A stretch of 64,000 nucleotides of DNA from Neoarius graeffei (GCF_027579695.1 NC_083587.1:60605738-60669737); one strand, 5' to 3'; positions 32,301 through 40,820 are shown, counted from the stretch's first letter. The notes: generated by a model not told the origin, from the letters alone. Program-made: numbers and translations.

Positions 32301-33654
32301 GGCAGGACCCACTCTTTATTAGGCGTGCCATTAAACCCCGAAATCCCGGCCAATCAGTCCCCAAGATCAAAGAGTGGGTAAGGCGAGGATTAACCGCCGC
32401 CTTCACTATCGATTTCTCCCCTCTGAAATGTATGTGGACCGACACCAACGGGTAGCTGTGAATATCCCCGTGCACACACAACACCTTCACCCCTTGTGCT
32501 CCCCCCAATGCCTCGCCTTGCACCAGGCTTTGGCGGATTGAGGTCTGATTGCAACCTGAATCCACCAACGCCTGATATGTAGCCCCTTGTACACTTACCG
32601 GTATGCGATACGCTCCGGCCCGATCGAGGGCAGCCTCTGGCGCGTCGGGGATCCGCACCACCGCCCCCACTTCCATCGCTGCACACTGTTGCTGCAGGTG
32701 GCCCGGATCCCCGCAGCGCCAGCAAACCGGCCCGGGCCTTCCCTCTGCAGCTGTGTTCTGGGGCTCACTCACCTGAGGGGGGGGAGAGACAGACACAGAA
32801 GGGAGAAACGGGAGGGCACCACGGGGGCGGCGGGCCGGCTGGGGTGGAGCCGGCCCCCGCCTCCGCGGTGGGGGAATGGGGCGAGGACGGGACACGGGAG
32901 GAGGGGGGGGAGAAAGAGAGAGAGAAGAGGAGAAAGAAGATGCTGTCGTCCGCTGTCCTGCTGCAGGAACAGCCGCCAGATGATCCTCCGCCAGTCCCAC
33001 GGCCTGATCCAGCGATGCCGGGCGGTGGCACTGGACCCACTCCGCGGTTCCAGCTGGTAAACGGGCGATGAACTGCTCCAGCGCCACCTGGTCGATGATT
33101 CCCTCGGCGTCGCGATCTTCGGCCCTCAGCCACCGCCAGCAGGCGTCCCGGAGCTGCTGGCCGAACGCGAACGGGCTGCCGACTTCCTCCATCCGCAGCG
33201 CGCGGAAGCGCTGGCGCTGCTGCTCCGGCGTGCGCCCCACGCGCTGGAGGACAGCCCGGCGAAGGTCGGCGTAGGCCAGCCTGCGATCGGCGGGGAGCTG
33301 TAGCGCGGCCAGCTGCGCCTCTCCCGTCAGGAGGGGGAGGAGGCGCGCCGCGCGCTGCTCCATCGGCCACCCCGAGGCTTCGGCGACCTGTTCAAACAAT
33401 GTGATGAAAGCCTCGGGGTCGTCCTGCGGGCCCATCTTGGTCACGGTGAAGGGAGACGGGCCCGCGGCCGGGGCGCTGGTGGACCCCGCCGACGCGAGGA
33501 GACGCCGGAACGCCTCTCGATCTTCCTGCTGGGCCAGCACCAGGGCTTCGAAGCGGCGCTCCTGCTCCTTTCGGAGCGTGACAAGTGCCTGGTGCTGGCT
33601 TTGCTGAGCCGTGGCGAGGGCGTGGACCAAGTCCGTGAACGGGGAGGATTCCAT
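29290..33654 (-). CDS. Gag-Pol polyprotein, gag-PR-INT-RT-RNase H order
   Basis: The open frame reaches 33765 inside the LTR, but the likely start is Met38 (MESSPFTDLV) at 33654, just past the primer-binding site. Residue numbers count from 33765. Gag spans about 38-340 and ends in a CCHC knuckle (C348, C351, H356, C361). Protease has D402-S-G. Integrase has a zinc site (H606, H613, C643, C646), catalytic D675, D734 and E770 (35 residues between the last two), and a GPF module near 909. Reverse transcriptase follows, with D1114 (LDLTKGYW) and Y1175-L-D-D. RNase H has D1326, E1365 and D1392. The protein would package, copy and integrate the element. No env is seen. Typical gypsy elements place integrase last; the order here is Gmr1-like. 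Confidence 0.95.
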   Translation of the reverse strand: MESSPFTDLVHALATAQQSQHQALVTLRKEQERRFEALVLAQQEDREAFRRLLASAGSTSAPAAGPSPFTVTKMGPQDDPEAFITLFEQVAEASGWPMEQRAARLLPLLTGEAQLAALQLPADRRLAYADLRRAVLQRVGRTPEQQRQRFRALRMEEVGSPFAFGQQLRDACWRWLRAEDRDAEGIIDQVALEQFIARLPAGTAEWVQCHRPASLDQAVGLAEDHLAAVPAAGQRTTASSFSSSLSLSPPPPPVSRPRPIPPPRRRGPAPPQPARRPRGALPFLPSVSVSPPPQVSEPQNTAAEGRPGPVCWRCGDPGHLQQQCAAMEVGAVVRIPDAPEAALDRAGAYRIPVSVQGATYQALVDSGCNQTSIRQSLVQGEALGGAQGVKVLCVHGDIHSYPLVSVHIHFRGEKSIVKAAVNPRLTHSLILGTDWPGFRGLMARLIKSGSCRLTGEGPGVALAGAAVAEPSTSSPRQSEEPPAPPLSIGESLADFPLEQSRDETLRHAFDQVRVIDGQTLPPGATPSFPYFAILKDRLYRVTQDTQTKERVTQLLIPKSRRELVFQAAHFNPMAGHLGQDKTLARIMARFYWPGIRGDVRKWCTACRECQLVNPAAIPKAPLRPLPLIETPFERIGMDLVGPLDRSTRGYRFILVLVDYATRYPEAVPLRNISARSIAEALFHVISRVGIPKEILTDQGTSFMSRTLSELYGLLGIKPIRTSVYHPQTDGLVERFNRTLKNIIKKFVSEDARNWDKWLEPLLFAVREVPQASTGFSPFELLYGRKPRGILDVLRENWEEGPSPSKNEIQYVMDLRAKLHTLTHLTQENLRQAQERQTRLYNKGTRLREFTPGDKVLVLLPTSSSKLIAKWQGPFEVTRRVGDVDYEVRRTDREGSLQIYHLNLLKLWNEEVPVALVSVVPEKAELGPEVQKGSLASRTSPVPCGDHLSPTQLMEVAQLQAEFSDVFSPLPGRTNLIEHHIETPPGVVVRSRPYRLPEHKKKVVREELQAMLEMGIVEESHSDWSSPVVLVPKADGSVRFCVDYRKVNAVSKFDAYPMPRIDELLDRLGTARFYSTLDLTKGYWQIPLTPLSREKTAFSTPFGLHQFVTLPFGLFGAPATFQRLMDRVLRPHATYAAAYLDDIIIYSNDWQRHLQHLRAVLRSLRRAGLTANPKKCAIGRVEVRYLGFHLGNGQVRPQINKTAAIAACPRPKTKKGVRQFLGLAGYYRRFIPNYSDVTSPLTDLTKKGAPDPVQWTEQCQRAFSEVKAALCGGPLLHSPDFSLPFVLQTDASDRGLGAVLSQQVEGEDRPVLYISRKLSVREGRYSTIEKECLAIKWAVLALRYYLLGRSFTLCSDHAPLQWLHRMKDANARITRWYLALQPFNFKVVHRPGAQMVVADFLSRQGGGESAAGRTSARPESGGGGMWQRGRGRAPVCDRRVEPGKVSGRIATPEDN

Positions 33655-33682
33655 GGGGCTGCTGTGTTGGTGCTCCACCGTT

Positions 33683-33700
33683 TCCCGGGTTTCGGCACCA
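33683..33700 (-). promoter_or_regulatory. Primer-binding site matching tRNA-Phe
   Basis: The plus strand reads TCCCGGGTTTCGGCACCA, which equals the last 18 nt of vertebrate tRNA-Phe(GAA) with CCA. On the element's sense strand it is the complement, one base inside the 5' LTR, exactly where minus-strand DNA synthesis is primed. Confidence 0.85.
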
Positions 33701-33701
33701 C

Positions 33702-34024
33702 TGTAGCGCGTATTGAGTGTGGGTGGAGCACAGAGGATGGCAGGACAGCGTTTGGGGGCAGACAAGGTGATTTATTCTTACAACTTTTCAGTCTACAAAT
33801 CTTAGTTATTCGTTTGTTTGTTTATTCACACACACACACTCGTCTGGTCCCGGGTTGCGCTCGCTCTCCTCTCTCTCTGCCTCCTTAAATAGGGAGCGGT
33901 TACTGGGAAAACACACACACAAACACAGGTTAATTATCCTCAGGTGTCGCGATTCTGCCACTCACCTTCCCCGGCTCCACCCTCCTGTCACAGACCGGCG
34001 CTCGACCACGCCCCCGCTGCCACA
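33702..34024 (-). repeat. 5' LTR of the gypsy element
   Basis: Right-hand LTR, the 5' one because the element runs on the minus strand. It contains a (TG)n-like run and, on minus, TATTTAAGGAGGC (33875-33887 region), a possible TATA-type promoter element. Confidence 0.9.
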
Positions 34025-35064
34025 GTGTCATTGAGGCATTATGTTAGTGTGGGTCACTGGAGGCTGGGTGTGAACGGCGAGTCATTAGAGTGATCAAAGG
34101 ATTGCCTGTTAGGGTGATCAATGGCAAATTTAAGATGCCATTCCTCACTCAATCTGGCAATCTGACTCTCTCTGCAAATTTAGCACAAATTATATATGAT
34201 AGACATAAATTAATAATTTATAAATTTTATTTTAAACACGTTTTTAGTTAGCGGGACTGCAGCTTATCACCGCTCCCGCCCGAGCCCGCATATGTGCACT
34301 CCCGCTCCCGCCCGTGCCCGCATATGTGCACTCCTGCTCCCGCCCGTGCCCGCAATGAGCTTTCAAAATTTGTCCCGCGCCGCACTGCTTTGCGGCGGGT
34401 CCCGCGAGTCCCGCGGGACTCCCGCGGGAGTGCAGGGCTCTACTGTGGATGCTGGGCGGAGGAGTGGTTGCGGCCGAGTGGTTCTCCTCTTCTTTGAATT
34501 GTGTGAGGCCATTTGGGGGGGATCAGCTGGCACCTGCTCCCTTCCTGGAGGAATAGAGACAGCAGACCTTTGTGCAGACCAACCTTCTGAGGCATCAAGC
34601 TCCACGACAGAAGGTAGTGCTGACTGTGATGAGGATGAGGTGGGTAGCCAGGTGCTGAGTGGGCAGACGGTTGCGAGGCGTCGCACTCAACTGGCCACAG
34701 TGATGGAGTCGCACCGCACAGACCGGCTGAAGAGGAAGATCTCGCCACTTGTCATTGCTCAGGAGGAACTGGAGCTAAAGCATCAGATGTTCCAGCGGCT
34801 GGAGGAGACTGGCTGTGAGTTCGTCGGCGCCATGAACCGCATGGCCACATCAGTTGAAATGCTGGTGCAGCACATGGTCAGTGGCTCCAGCCACAGGAGG
34901 CTTCAGTCACCACAGCACACCACACCACACCTCCTTACATTACAGCACACCACGCCACGGTACCTCATACTACAGTGACACACAGGATGGCATGCCATAT
35001 CCCAGTTATGAGCATCTGTAAATTGCCACTTAAAGGAGAAGAAAATTTGTTTGCAATTGGGCCT

Positions 35065-35573
35065 ATGTTCTACTCAGCCATGGTAGTTTTGTGTCATTTG
35101 GAGCACTGCCGAAGATATTGGGTTTGGTGATATCCAAACGCCTTCCTATGGGCAAGCAAATGCAGGCACAAAATACGTTATTTTAAATGTATTAATTGCA
35201 GTACTGTAGCACTAATAACATGTAGTGAATGTTCCTGTTTGAAAACATCTGGGTTATGTGGGGAATACAATTTTTGCAAGTCTGGTGAAGGCGGGTGCTC
35301 TTGACGTCATAGGCTGGTGCCTGACTGGAGTGGCTGCCGTCCATTCATTCAGACTTGCAAAAATTGCATTCCCCACATAACCCAGATGTTTCCAAACAAG
35401 AACATTCACTACACGTTATTAGTGCTACAGTACCGCAATTAATACATTTAAAATAACGTATTTTGTGCCTGCATTTGCTTGCCCATAGGAAGGCGTTTCA
35501 TGGATATTGCCAAACCCATTATCTTCGGCAGTGCTCCAAATGACACGTCAGCTACCATGGGTGAGTAGAACAT
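35065..35573. repeat. Fold-back element, about 220-nt arms
   Basis: Arms 35065-35284 and 35350-35573 are inverted near-copies (GCAAGCAAATGCAGGCACAA in one, its complement in the other) with a 65-nt spacer carrying TGACGTCA (35302-35309). No coding sequence. Confidence 0.8.
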
Positions 35574-35764
35574 GGTGTTTAACAGAAGAATCAAATAGCA
35601 AAAAACCCTTTTAAATTTACAATTTCAAGTTCAATTTGTTCACTGTTAATTTTATTGAGTGAAAAACATGTAGCACTTATACCATTTTACTGCATGTTTA
35701 TACCCATGTTTAATTTTTTCTGCACCTTTTAATACGTGTTGTACTCATGTGTGGGCATTGTTTC

Positions 35765-36160
35765 CGCCTTGTATCACCTTTTTGTTTTTCATTAAAGAGT
35801 ATAAAAGTATGAATATAATGCTTTGCTTTGTCATTCTTAATGTTGTTCATGGTAAGATGCAAATACTGCCCATTGTGTAGTTATGATTTATCACAGAGGA
35901 TTTGCAAGGGTCCGCACACCTTGAGAGTCTTTGTTTGCAGGTGCAGCTTTTCGAAGTTTCATAGCTTTCAGTGCAGAGGAAGAGCGCAACACTGCTGCTT
36001 TACGTATCACCACTTTATTTTTTAGCTTGCTGACGTTTCGGCGTCAAGCCTCTGGCTTGACGCCGAAACGTCAGCAAGCTAAAAAATAAAGTGGTGATAC
36101 GTAAAGCAGCAGTGTTGCGCTCTTCCTCTGCACTGAAAGCTATATCACAGAGGATTGACA
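35765..36160 (-). mobile_element. Harbinger-family fragment with a palindromic insertion
   Basis: GCCTTGTATCACC, AGAGTATAAAAGTATGAAT and ACTGCCCATTGTGTAGTTATG match the interior of the Harbinger MITEs (reverse of 4080-4160). A 240-bp insert (35903-36142) splits it, flanked by a 14-bp duplication TATCACAGAGGATT (35889-35902 and 36143-36156). Confidence 0.6.
35961..36143. repeat. Perfect palindrome, 90-nt arms, 3-nt spacer
   Basis: Positions 35961-36050 are the exact reverse complement of 36054-36143, separated by TCT. The centre reads GACGCCGAAACGTC on each arm. It forms the right three quarters of the 240-bp insert. Confidence 0.95.
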
Positions 36161-36624
36161 TTGGGCTAAATGACAATGTAACATGTATGATTGGGGTTAC
36201 TCAGATATTACTGAAAGCAGTTTGATATGGTGTCTTCACTACAACCTTCTAGAAAGTTAACATGTGTGCCTAGCACGCACATTTTGTGCAGGTGTTAATA
36301 TTAGTGTAACTTCATTTATGGTTATTCACATTGACACCACTCAAAGCAAGTACTCATCAACATGTTGAAGGCTGCTGAATATATTGACAGGACAAAGAGA
36401 TGTTAAAGAGTAGTTTATTAAATGTCAATAACTAATGAACACAACTAATGAACTATGAGTGATAACTAGTGATGAGTGATAACTAATGAACATAACTAAT
36501 GAACACAAGAGTGTATGATATGGAATGACAGTTTGAACACACACAAAAAATCAAAATCATGCAGAGTTCTCCGACCATCCCTGTAGTCGATGAGAACTAA
36601 CCAAGCCTATCTTGAATGGAACCT
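36161..36624. other. Non-coding flank of the Harbinger transposase gene
   Basis: AT-rich, with short TAATGAACA/TAACTAATGA repeats (36425-36510). No ORF of note. Confidence 0.4.
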
Positions 36625-36627
36625 TGA

Positions 36628-37306
36628 GGCCAAGTTTACATTAGACCGTATCTGTCTCGTTTTCTTCGCGGATGCACTGTCCATTTACATTAAAATGCCG
36701 GGAAACGGGAATCCGCCAGGGTCCACGTATTCAATCCAGATCGTGTCTGGTCCGGTGCTGTGTAAACATTGAGAATACGCGGATACGCTGTGCTGAGCTC
36801 TAGCTGGCGTCGTCATTGGACAATGTCACTGTGACATCCACCTTCCTGATTCGCTGGCGTTGGTCATGTGACGCGACTGCTGAAAAACGGCGCGGACTTC
36901 CGCCTTGTATCACCTTTCATTAAAGGGTATAAAAGTATGAAAATACTGCAAATACTGCTCACTGTGTAGTTATGATTGTCTTTAGGCTTGCCATCCTTCC
37001 ACTTGCAAGTGGTAAGTGATATGCACTGAGATCACACACACAGCGGCTCAGTCCCAAATCACTGCTCGTGCACTTCACTCGCGCGCTCTGTGAGCTGTGC
37101 AGGGCCGGAGTGCGCACCCTTCAGAGGGCACTTGCTGTTCAGGGCGGAGTGATTTGGAGCGCAGGATGCCTGCGGAGCCGAGCGTATCCGTGTATTGGTG
37201 TTGCTGTGTGCACGCGAATCGTGTATTGGTGTTGCTGTGTGCACGCTAATCGTTTTAAAAACGTTAATCTGATGATCCGCTGATACGGTCTAATGTAAAC
37301 CCCACC
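36628..37306 (-). mobile_element. Harbinger MITE inserted inside a Harbinger element
   Basis: Ends are GGCCAAGTTTACATTAGACC and, reverse-complemented, GGTGGGGTTTACATTAGACC. TGA lies on both sides (36625-36627 and 37307-37309). It is a near-full copy, inverted, of the MITE at 3758-4446. It sits 11 bp from the transposase stop codon of what looks like its own parental family. Confidence 0.8.
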
Positions 37307-37317
37307 TGAAATGGTAC

Positions 37318-38562
37318 TCATGGATCCAAAAACATCGTGACAACACGGCTCACACGCCTTCCTTCAGCTTCGTGTGTTTTGTCCGCTGCAGCTGGTGGCT
37401 GAAACTCTTGGTCATATTGCCTAGCAGCAGTCACACTACCCTCTGGCAGAGGTTCCTTCTGCAGTTCACAGTAGTTATGCAGTACAAAGCAAGCATATAT
37501 CACGAAGTAAAGGTCATCCAGGTTTATATCCATAGGCCTCCTCAGAGCTGCAAACCGTGCCTTCAGGCGCCCAAACGCACATTCAATCACCATACGTGCC
37601 TTGCACAGCGTTAGTCCATAATACTGTTCTTGAGGAGTGGCTCTGCCATTGGGGTATTCCTTCATTAGGAAAGGCAGCAGGGGATAAGCTGGATCACCAA
37701 GGATGAATGCAGGAACCGCATCCTCACCCTCCACCAACTCTTTTGGGCAGGGTGGTATTGTCCCATCTCTCAGTTCACTGCACAACACAGAGTTCGTGAA
37801 GATGCGTGCGTCGTGGACACTGCCCGGCCATTTCACCAAGACGTCCATAAAACAGTAGTTGTAGTCGCACAGTGCTTGTACATTCAGAGAATGTTTCCCC
37901 TTTCTGTTTACAAACCCTGTGGAATCAGTACTGGGTCGTTTCACTTCGATGTGCGTGCAATCGATTGCCCCCAGGCATTGTGGCATACCGTTACTGCTGT
38001 AGAAGTTGGCTACGAGCTGTTGTACCTCAGGTTCCGTCTTTGGTGTGGCGATGTACTCATGACCCAAGGTGGTGCATATTGCCTTACACACTTGACGAAT
38101 GATGACAGAGACAGTTGACCGGGAAAGTCCAAAAGCATTGGCAGTTTTACGAAGTCGCCCCTCATCGCACAAGTAGTACAAGGTGCATGCAACCTTGGTG
38201 AGAAGGTCGACGGGCTGTCTCATTCTCGTGGTTGTCCCTTCCAGCTGTAGACATAGTCGCTCCGACAGGTGTATCAGTGCTGATCTGGACATTCGGAAGT
38301 TCTCACGCCATTCTTCGGCGACAACAACTTGGTCCACGAAGTTGTCCCACCAAGCGCTGCTTCTTCCTGGTCTAACCCAAAACCGGCGCTCCATGTACGG
38401 CTTCCGTTGCCGCAGTTGCAGGGTATTCACATCGCAGAAGGCTTGCAGAATCTCGCGCCTCTTCGCCAAGTACTTCTGGGCAAACTGTACTGCCAGCAGT
38501 AGGACAGAGAGCAGGTTCTGAAGATTCTGAATGCGACTGTCGTTGTCCATGTTGTTTTCCAT
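37318..38562 (-). CDS. PIF/Harbinger transposase (HARBI1-like), intact
   Basis: 414 codons without interruption. An N-terminal basic region ([10 protein letters not shown]) is followed by a helix-turn-helix-like stretch (about 137-159, [20 protein letters not shown]) and the DDE_4 nuclease core: GAIDCTHI (D201), [18 protein letters not shown] (D290) and [15 protein letters not shown] (E327). These are the standard Harbinger catalytic blocks, and the length is normal for the family. It would cut the element at its ends and insert it into 3-bp targets. The start MENNMDNDS is the first Met; about 340 bp upstream is the right terminal repeat, which probably includes its promoter. Host HARBI1 is a domesticated relative, but the adjoining terminal repeat and partner gene mark this as a transposon gene. 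Confidence 0.92.
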   Translation of the reverse strand: MENNMDNDSRIQNLQNLLSVLLLAVQFAQKYLAKRREILQAFCDVNTLQLRQRKPYMERRFWVRPGRSSAWWDNFVDQVVVAEEWRENFRMSRSALIHLSERLCLQLEGTTTRMRQPVDLLTKVACTLYYLCDEGRLRKTANAFGLSRSTVSVIIRQVCKAICTTLGHEYIATPKTEPEVQQLVANFYSSNGMPQCLGAIDCTHIEVKRPSTDSTGFVNRKGKHSLNVQALCDYNYCFMDVLVKWPGSVHDARIFTNSVLCSELRDGTIPPCPKELVEGEDAVPAFILGDPAYPLLPFLMKEYPNGRATPQEQYYGLTLCKARMVIECAFGRLKARFAALRRPMDINLDDLYFVIYACFVLHNYCELQKEPLPEGSVTAARQYDQEFQPPAAADKTHEAEGRRVSRVVTMFLDP

Positions 38563-38902
38563 GCTGTATTTCCGTCGACAAATAGCAGGAAGTGAAGTCC
38601 GCGCCGTTTTTCAGCAGTCGCGTCACATGACCAACGTGGCATGACCAACGCCAGCGAATCAGGAAGGTGGATGTCACAGTGACGTTGTCCAATGACGACG
38701 TCAGCTAGAGCTCAGCACTGCGTATCCTCGTTCCTCAATGTTTACACAGCACCGGATCAGATACGTACTGGGTTGAATACGTGGGCCCTGGCGGATTCAA
38801 ATTGTTCCGCTTGTGGAGTCGTTTCCCGGCGTTTTAATGTGCACGGACAGTGCATCCGCAACGAAAATGATACGGATACGGTCTAATGTAAACGCCACCT
38901 GA

Positions 38903-39014
38903 GGGTATGGCATGCATATGCAGACGAGTGGGCAAAATTATCCCAGGCTCATTCTCTTCTGGAGTCTATGGTCACAAAACCGAGTTCTTTTTCATCATTG
39001 AGATTCTGTTCATT

Positions 39015-39087
<73 letters not shown>

Positions 39088-39960
39088 CTGGCACACTGAA
39101 TCCTTTGAATGCCTTTAAAAAGTTGGCCCCATTATCTGTAACTGCTCTGTTGCAACAATGCATTCACAGGACTACCCGTACTTTATACTTTGAGTGAATT
39201 TCATTCAGTATGTCTGTTATTCGATTATTTGTGTGCAGACTGAAGAAATGACAGCAAGCAAAGGCAGCGGACTGATGCTCCAATGTGTCTGGCTTAATCC
39301 ACTGTGCTGTCATACCAATAAAGCTCGACACACTCGTAGACCAAATGTCAGCTCTGGTACACAGGTGCTTGACACGTTTCAAGATTTCTTTCAAACCGTT
39401 CACTTTTGAGGCAAACTTGAAATCATTTCTTCTCCCTTGAGTTCTTCTTGACATCACTGATGTTTGTGGGCTCAGTTCCTGAATCAGGTTGATGAATGAA
39501 TCCTTTCTACTCAACAGTTGAAAGATGATGCATCGCTTTCACCACATAGACAAGAAGCTTACTTTTCTTTTCTTTTCTTTTCTTTTGTGAGATCTGAGAT
39601 GGTCAGTAAACAGCTTCGTCTGCCTGTGTGTTGGAACAAATGTCTTTTTGTAATAATGTTGACGGTGCTCACATTCAAGCATGCATCAGCATGCATCCTT
39701 TTCATATGAGTTTGGATATTTGGAGTTGCTTGAACAGAACCAGATATTTAGCTTTTCTTCTTTGTGCACAGTTCCCACTCAGCTTGAACTTGCCCTGAAT
39801 CTGTTTGTTTTACAATTTTGGGAATAGGGCCCATCCAATAGTGCTGATCTCACTGCAGTACTTGTGCTTGGAGCAGCCTCTTTTTCGAATGGCTCATCTC
39901 CCAGCTTCAGGTCAGAGCTGTGGAATAAACAGGTGGAGACTTTACTGAGTCAATATTACA
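38903..39960 (-). pseudogene. N-terminal part of a ZBED-type hAT transposase (fossil)
   Basis: Read on the minus strand with several frame breaks: a BED finger remnant (NIQTHMKRMHADACL), a central segment (RADIWSTSVSSFIGMTAQWI, then SAAFACCHFFSLHT), VTDNGANFLKAF, an acidic linker (ENEQNLNDEKELGF) and finally AYACHT, where the Harbinger right end cuts it off. These blocks follow the standard order of ZBED1-like hAT transposases. A (CA)n run at 39017-39085 has expanded inside the coding region. The C-terminal half appears at 18733-19500 on the same strand. Confidence 0.65.
39017..39085. repeat. (CA)n microsatellite inside a former transposase gene
   Basis: About 69 bp of CA dinucleotides between the TDNGANFLKAF and acidic-linker segments of the hAT fossil. 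Confidence 0.95.
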
Positions 39961-40820
39961 CCTTAAGGATATAAACTTGAATTTTTCCCCCATAAACATA
40001 TTCAGGTATGCAGCACAGTGGTGTAATTAAAGCATGCCTTCCTGACATCCTAATCTATATTTCAAAGGATTCCTTAAGGACTTGGTTGTTCCAGTTCCAG
40101 TATCTTCAGCCTTGAGAAAATGACATGCTTGTAGCGTCACATCTTGTGTGTTTCCTTCCTCATTAATGAGGGTTGGAGATCATGGATTTAGTCCCATCTC
40201 TCCACTGTTTCCTGTTGTATGCCATCTTGCTACATTTCACCAGCGACATCCCACTCCAGTCTTTGATGTTGTCTGACCATCTTCTTTTTGGTCAGCTTCT
40301 TGGCCTCTGATCTCCCATTTTCCCCTGTAGAATAACAGAAGAAAGCTTCCCAGCTCAAGTAATGTGTTCAAAGTACTTCAGCTTCCTCTCCATGATGTGT
40401 TGTAACAACTGGCTTGTGGTTTGAAATTCTTCTGATATAGACTGGTTACCTCGCCCATGATGGAGTAAGCGGGCCAAGATATTGTAATCAGTGCGGTTTG
40501 TTACTTGCAAAAATTGGAGATTTTCGCAAGTATGTTGATCTGTCCGTTTGCCCATTTGTTTGTTTGTTTGTGCTCTAGCGCCATCATTTCTTGACCAATC
40601 TTCACCAAAATGCACAGGAAAACTCACTAGGGTCACACAGACATCATTAGTTTTTGGTGGGTCAAGGTCAAAGGTCACCAAGGTCAAATTTTGGAGAAAC
40701 ACCTAATTGGCCATAACTTTTGTTTCTTTGTAATTTTCACAAGTATTGTGCTCTGCACGACTTTTTGTTTGTTTGTTTGCTTGTTTGTTTGTTTGTCTGT
40801 TCACAATCTAGTATCTAGAT

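Larger units (their letters stand above)
29062..34024 (-). mobile_element. Full-length Ty3/gypsy retrotransposon of Gmr1 type
   Basis: Two 323-bp direct LTRs (29062-29384 and 33702-34024, both TG...CA) differ, by eye, at one base (C/T at 29098/33738). GTGTC is duplicated on both sides (29057-29061 and 34025-34029). The internal region, read on the minus strand, has a primer-binding site, one long gag-pol ORF, and a purine-rich GGTGGGGG tract (29385-29392) before the 3' LTR. All parts of an active element are visible. Integrase lies upstream of reverse transcriptase. Confidence 0.95.
28117..34442. mobile_element. hAT element with 8-bp duplication, hosting the gypsy element
   Basis: CTGTGGAT flanks it exactly (28109-28116 and 34443-34450). 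The left end TAGAGGTCTGCGCGGG matches the reverse-complemented right end TAGAGCCCTGCACTCC. Both subterminal regions hold short tandem CCCGCTCCCGCCCG-rich repeats (28145-28315 and 34270-34420). The element itself is about 1.35 kb once the 4963-bp gypsy is set aside. It includes an (AAT)n microsatellite (28686-28722) and encodes nothing I recognise. Confidence 0.85.
28061..34978 (+). pseudogene. SANT/Myb-like Harbinger accessory protein, exon 2 split by hAT+gypsy
   Basis: After the acceptor at 28060 the frame reads QVTSKLKAVRAKYRWAVD up to 28116. It then breaks at the hAT element (28117-34442) and resumes in the same phase at 34451 with AGRRSGCGRVV. It ends at a TGA at 34976-34978 after a coiled-coil-like segment (VIAQEELELKHQMFQRLEE, MNRMATSVEMLVQHMV) typical of Harbinger Myb-like partners. 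Together with exon 1 the ancestral protein would be about 270 residues. Apart from the insertion the frame is open, so the gene was probably intact when hit. As it stands the exon is destroyed. Confidence 0.65.
26032..38899. mobile_element. Autonomous-type PIF/Harbinger element, swollen by nested insertions
   Basis: The left end GGCCCTGTTTACATTA and the reverse-complemented right end GGTGGCGTTTACATTAGACC match the MITE ends in this window. The flanks are TTA (26029-26031) and TGA (38900-38902), so either the duplication has mutated or one border is rearranged. It carries the two genes expected of this superfamily: a SANT/Myb-like gene on plus and a DDE transposase on minus, converging. Subtracting a mariner MITE, the hAT-gypsy nest, a fold-back and a Harbinger MITE leaves roughly 5 kb, a normal size for such elements. 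Confidence 0.7.

Noticed and set aside
32844..33071. Glu/Arg/Lys-rich plus-strand ORF
   Set aside because: Antisense of the Pro/Ser-rich gag linker; no independent support.
29215..33607. Long plus-strand and alternative minus-strand ORFs in the gypsy element
   Set aside because: They are shadows of the gag-pol frame in a GC-rich region and have no domains.
29290..33654. Endogenous retrovirus
   Set aside because: No env ORF. RNase H is followed directly by the 3' LTR, and the domain order and knuckle are those of a gypsy retrotransposon.
37318..38562. Host gene HARBI1
   Set aside because: The gene lies between Harbinger terminal repeats and faces a Harbinger Myb-like gene. It is a transposon copy rather than the domesticated gene.
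38907..39197. ORF with a long His-Thr repeat (and its Cys-Val mirror)
   Set aside because: It is a translation of the (CA)n microsatellite.
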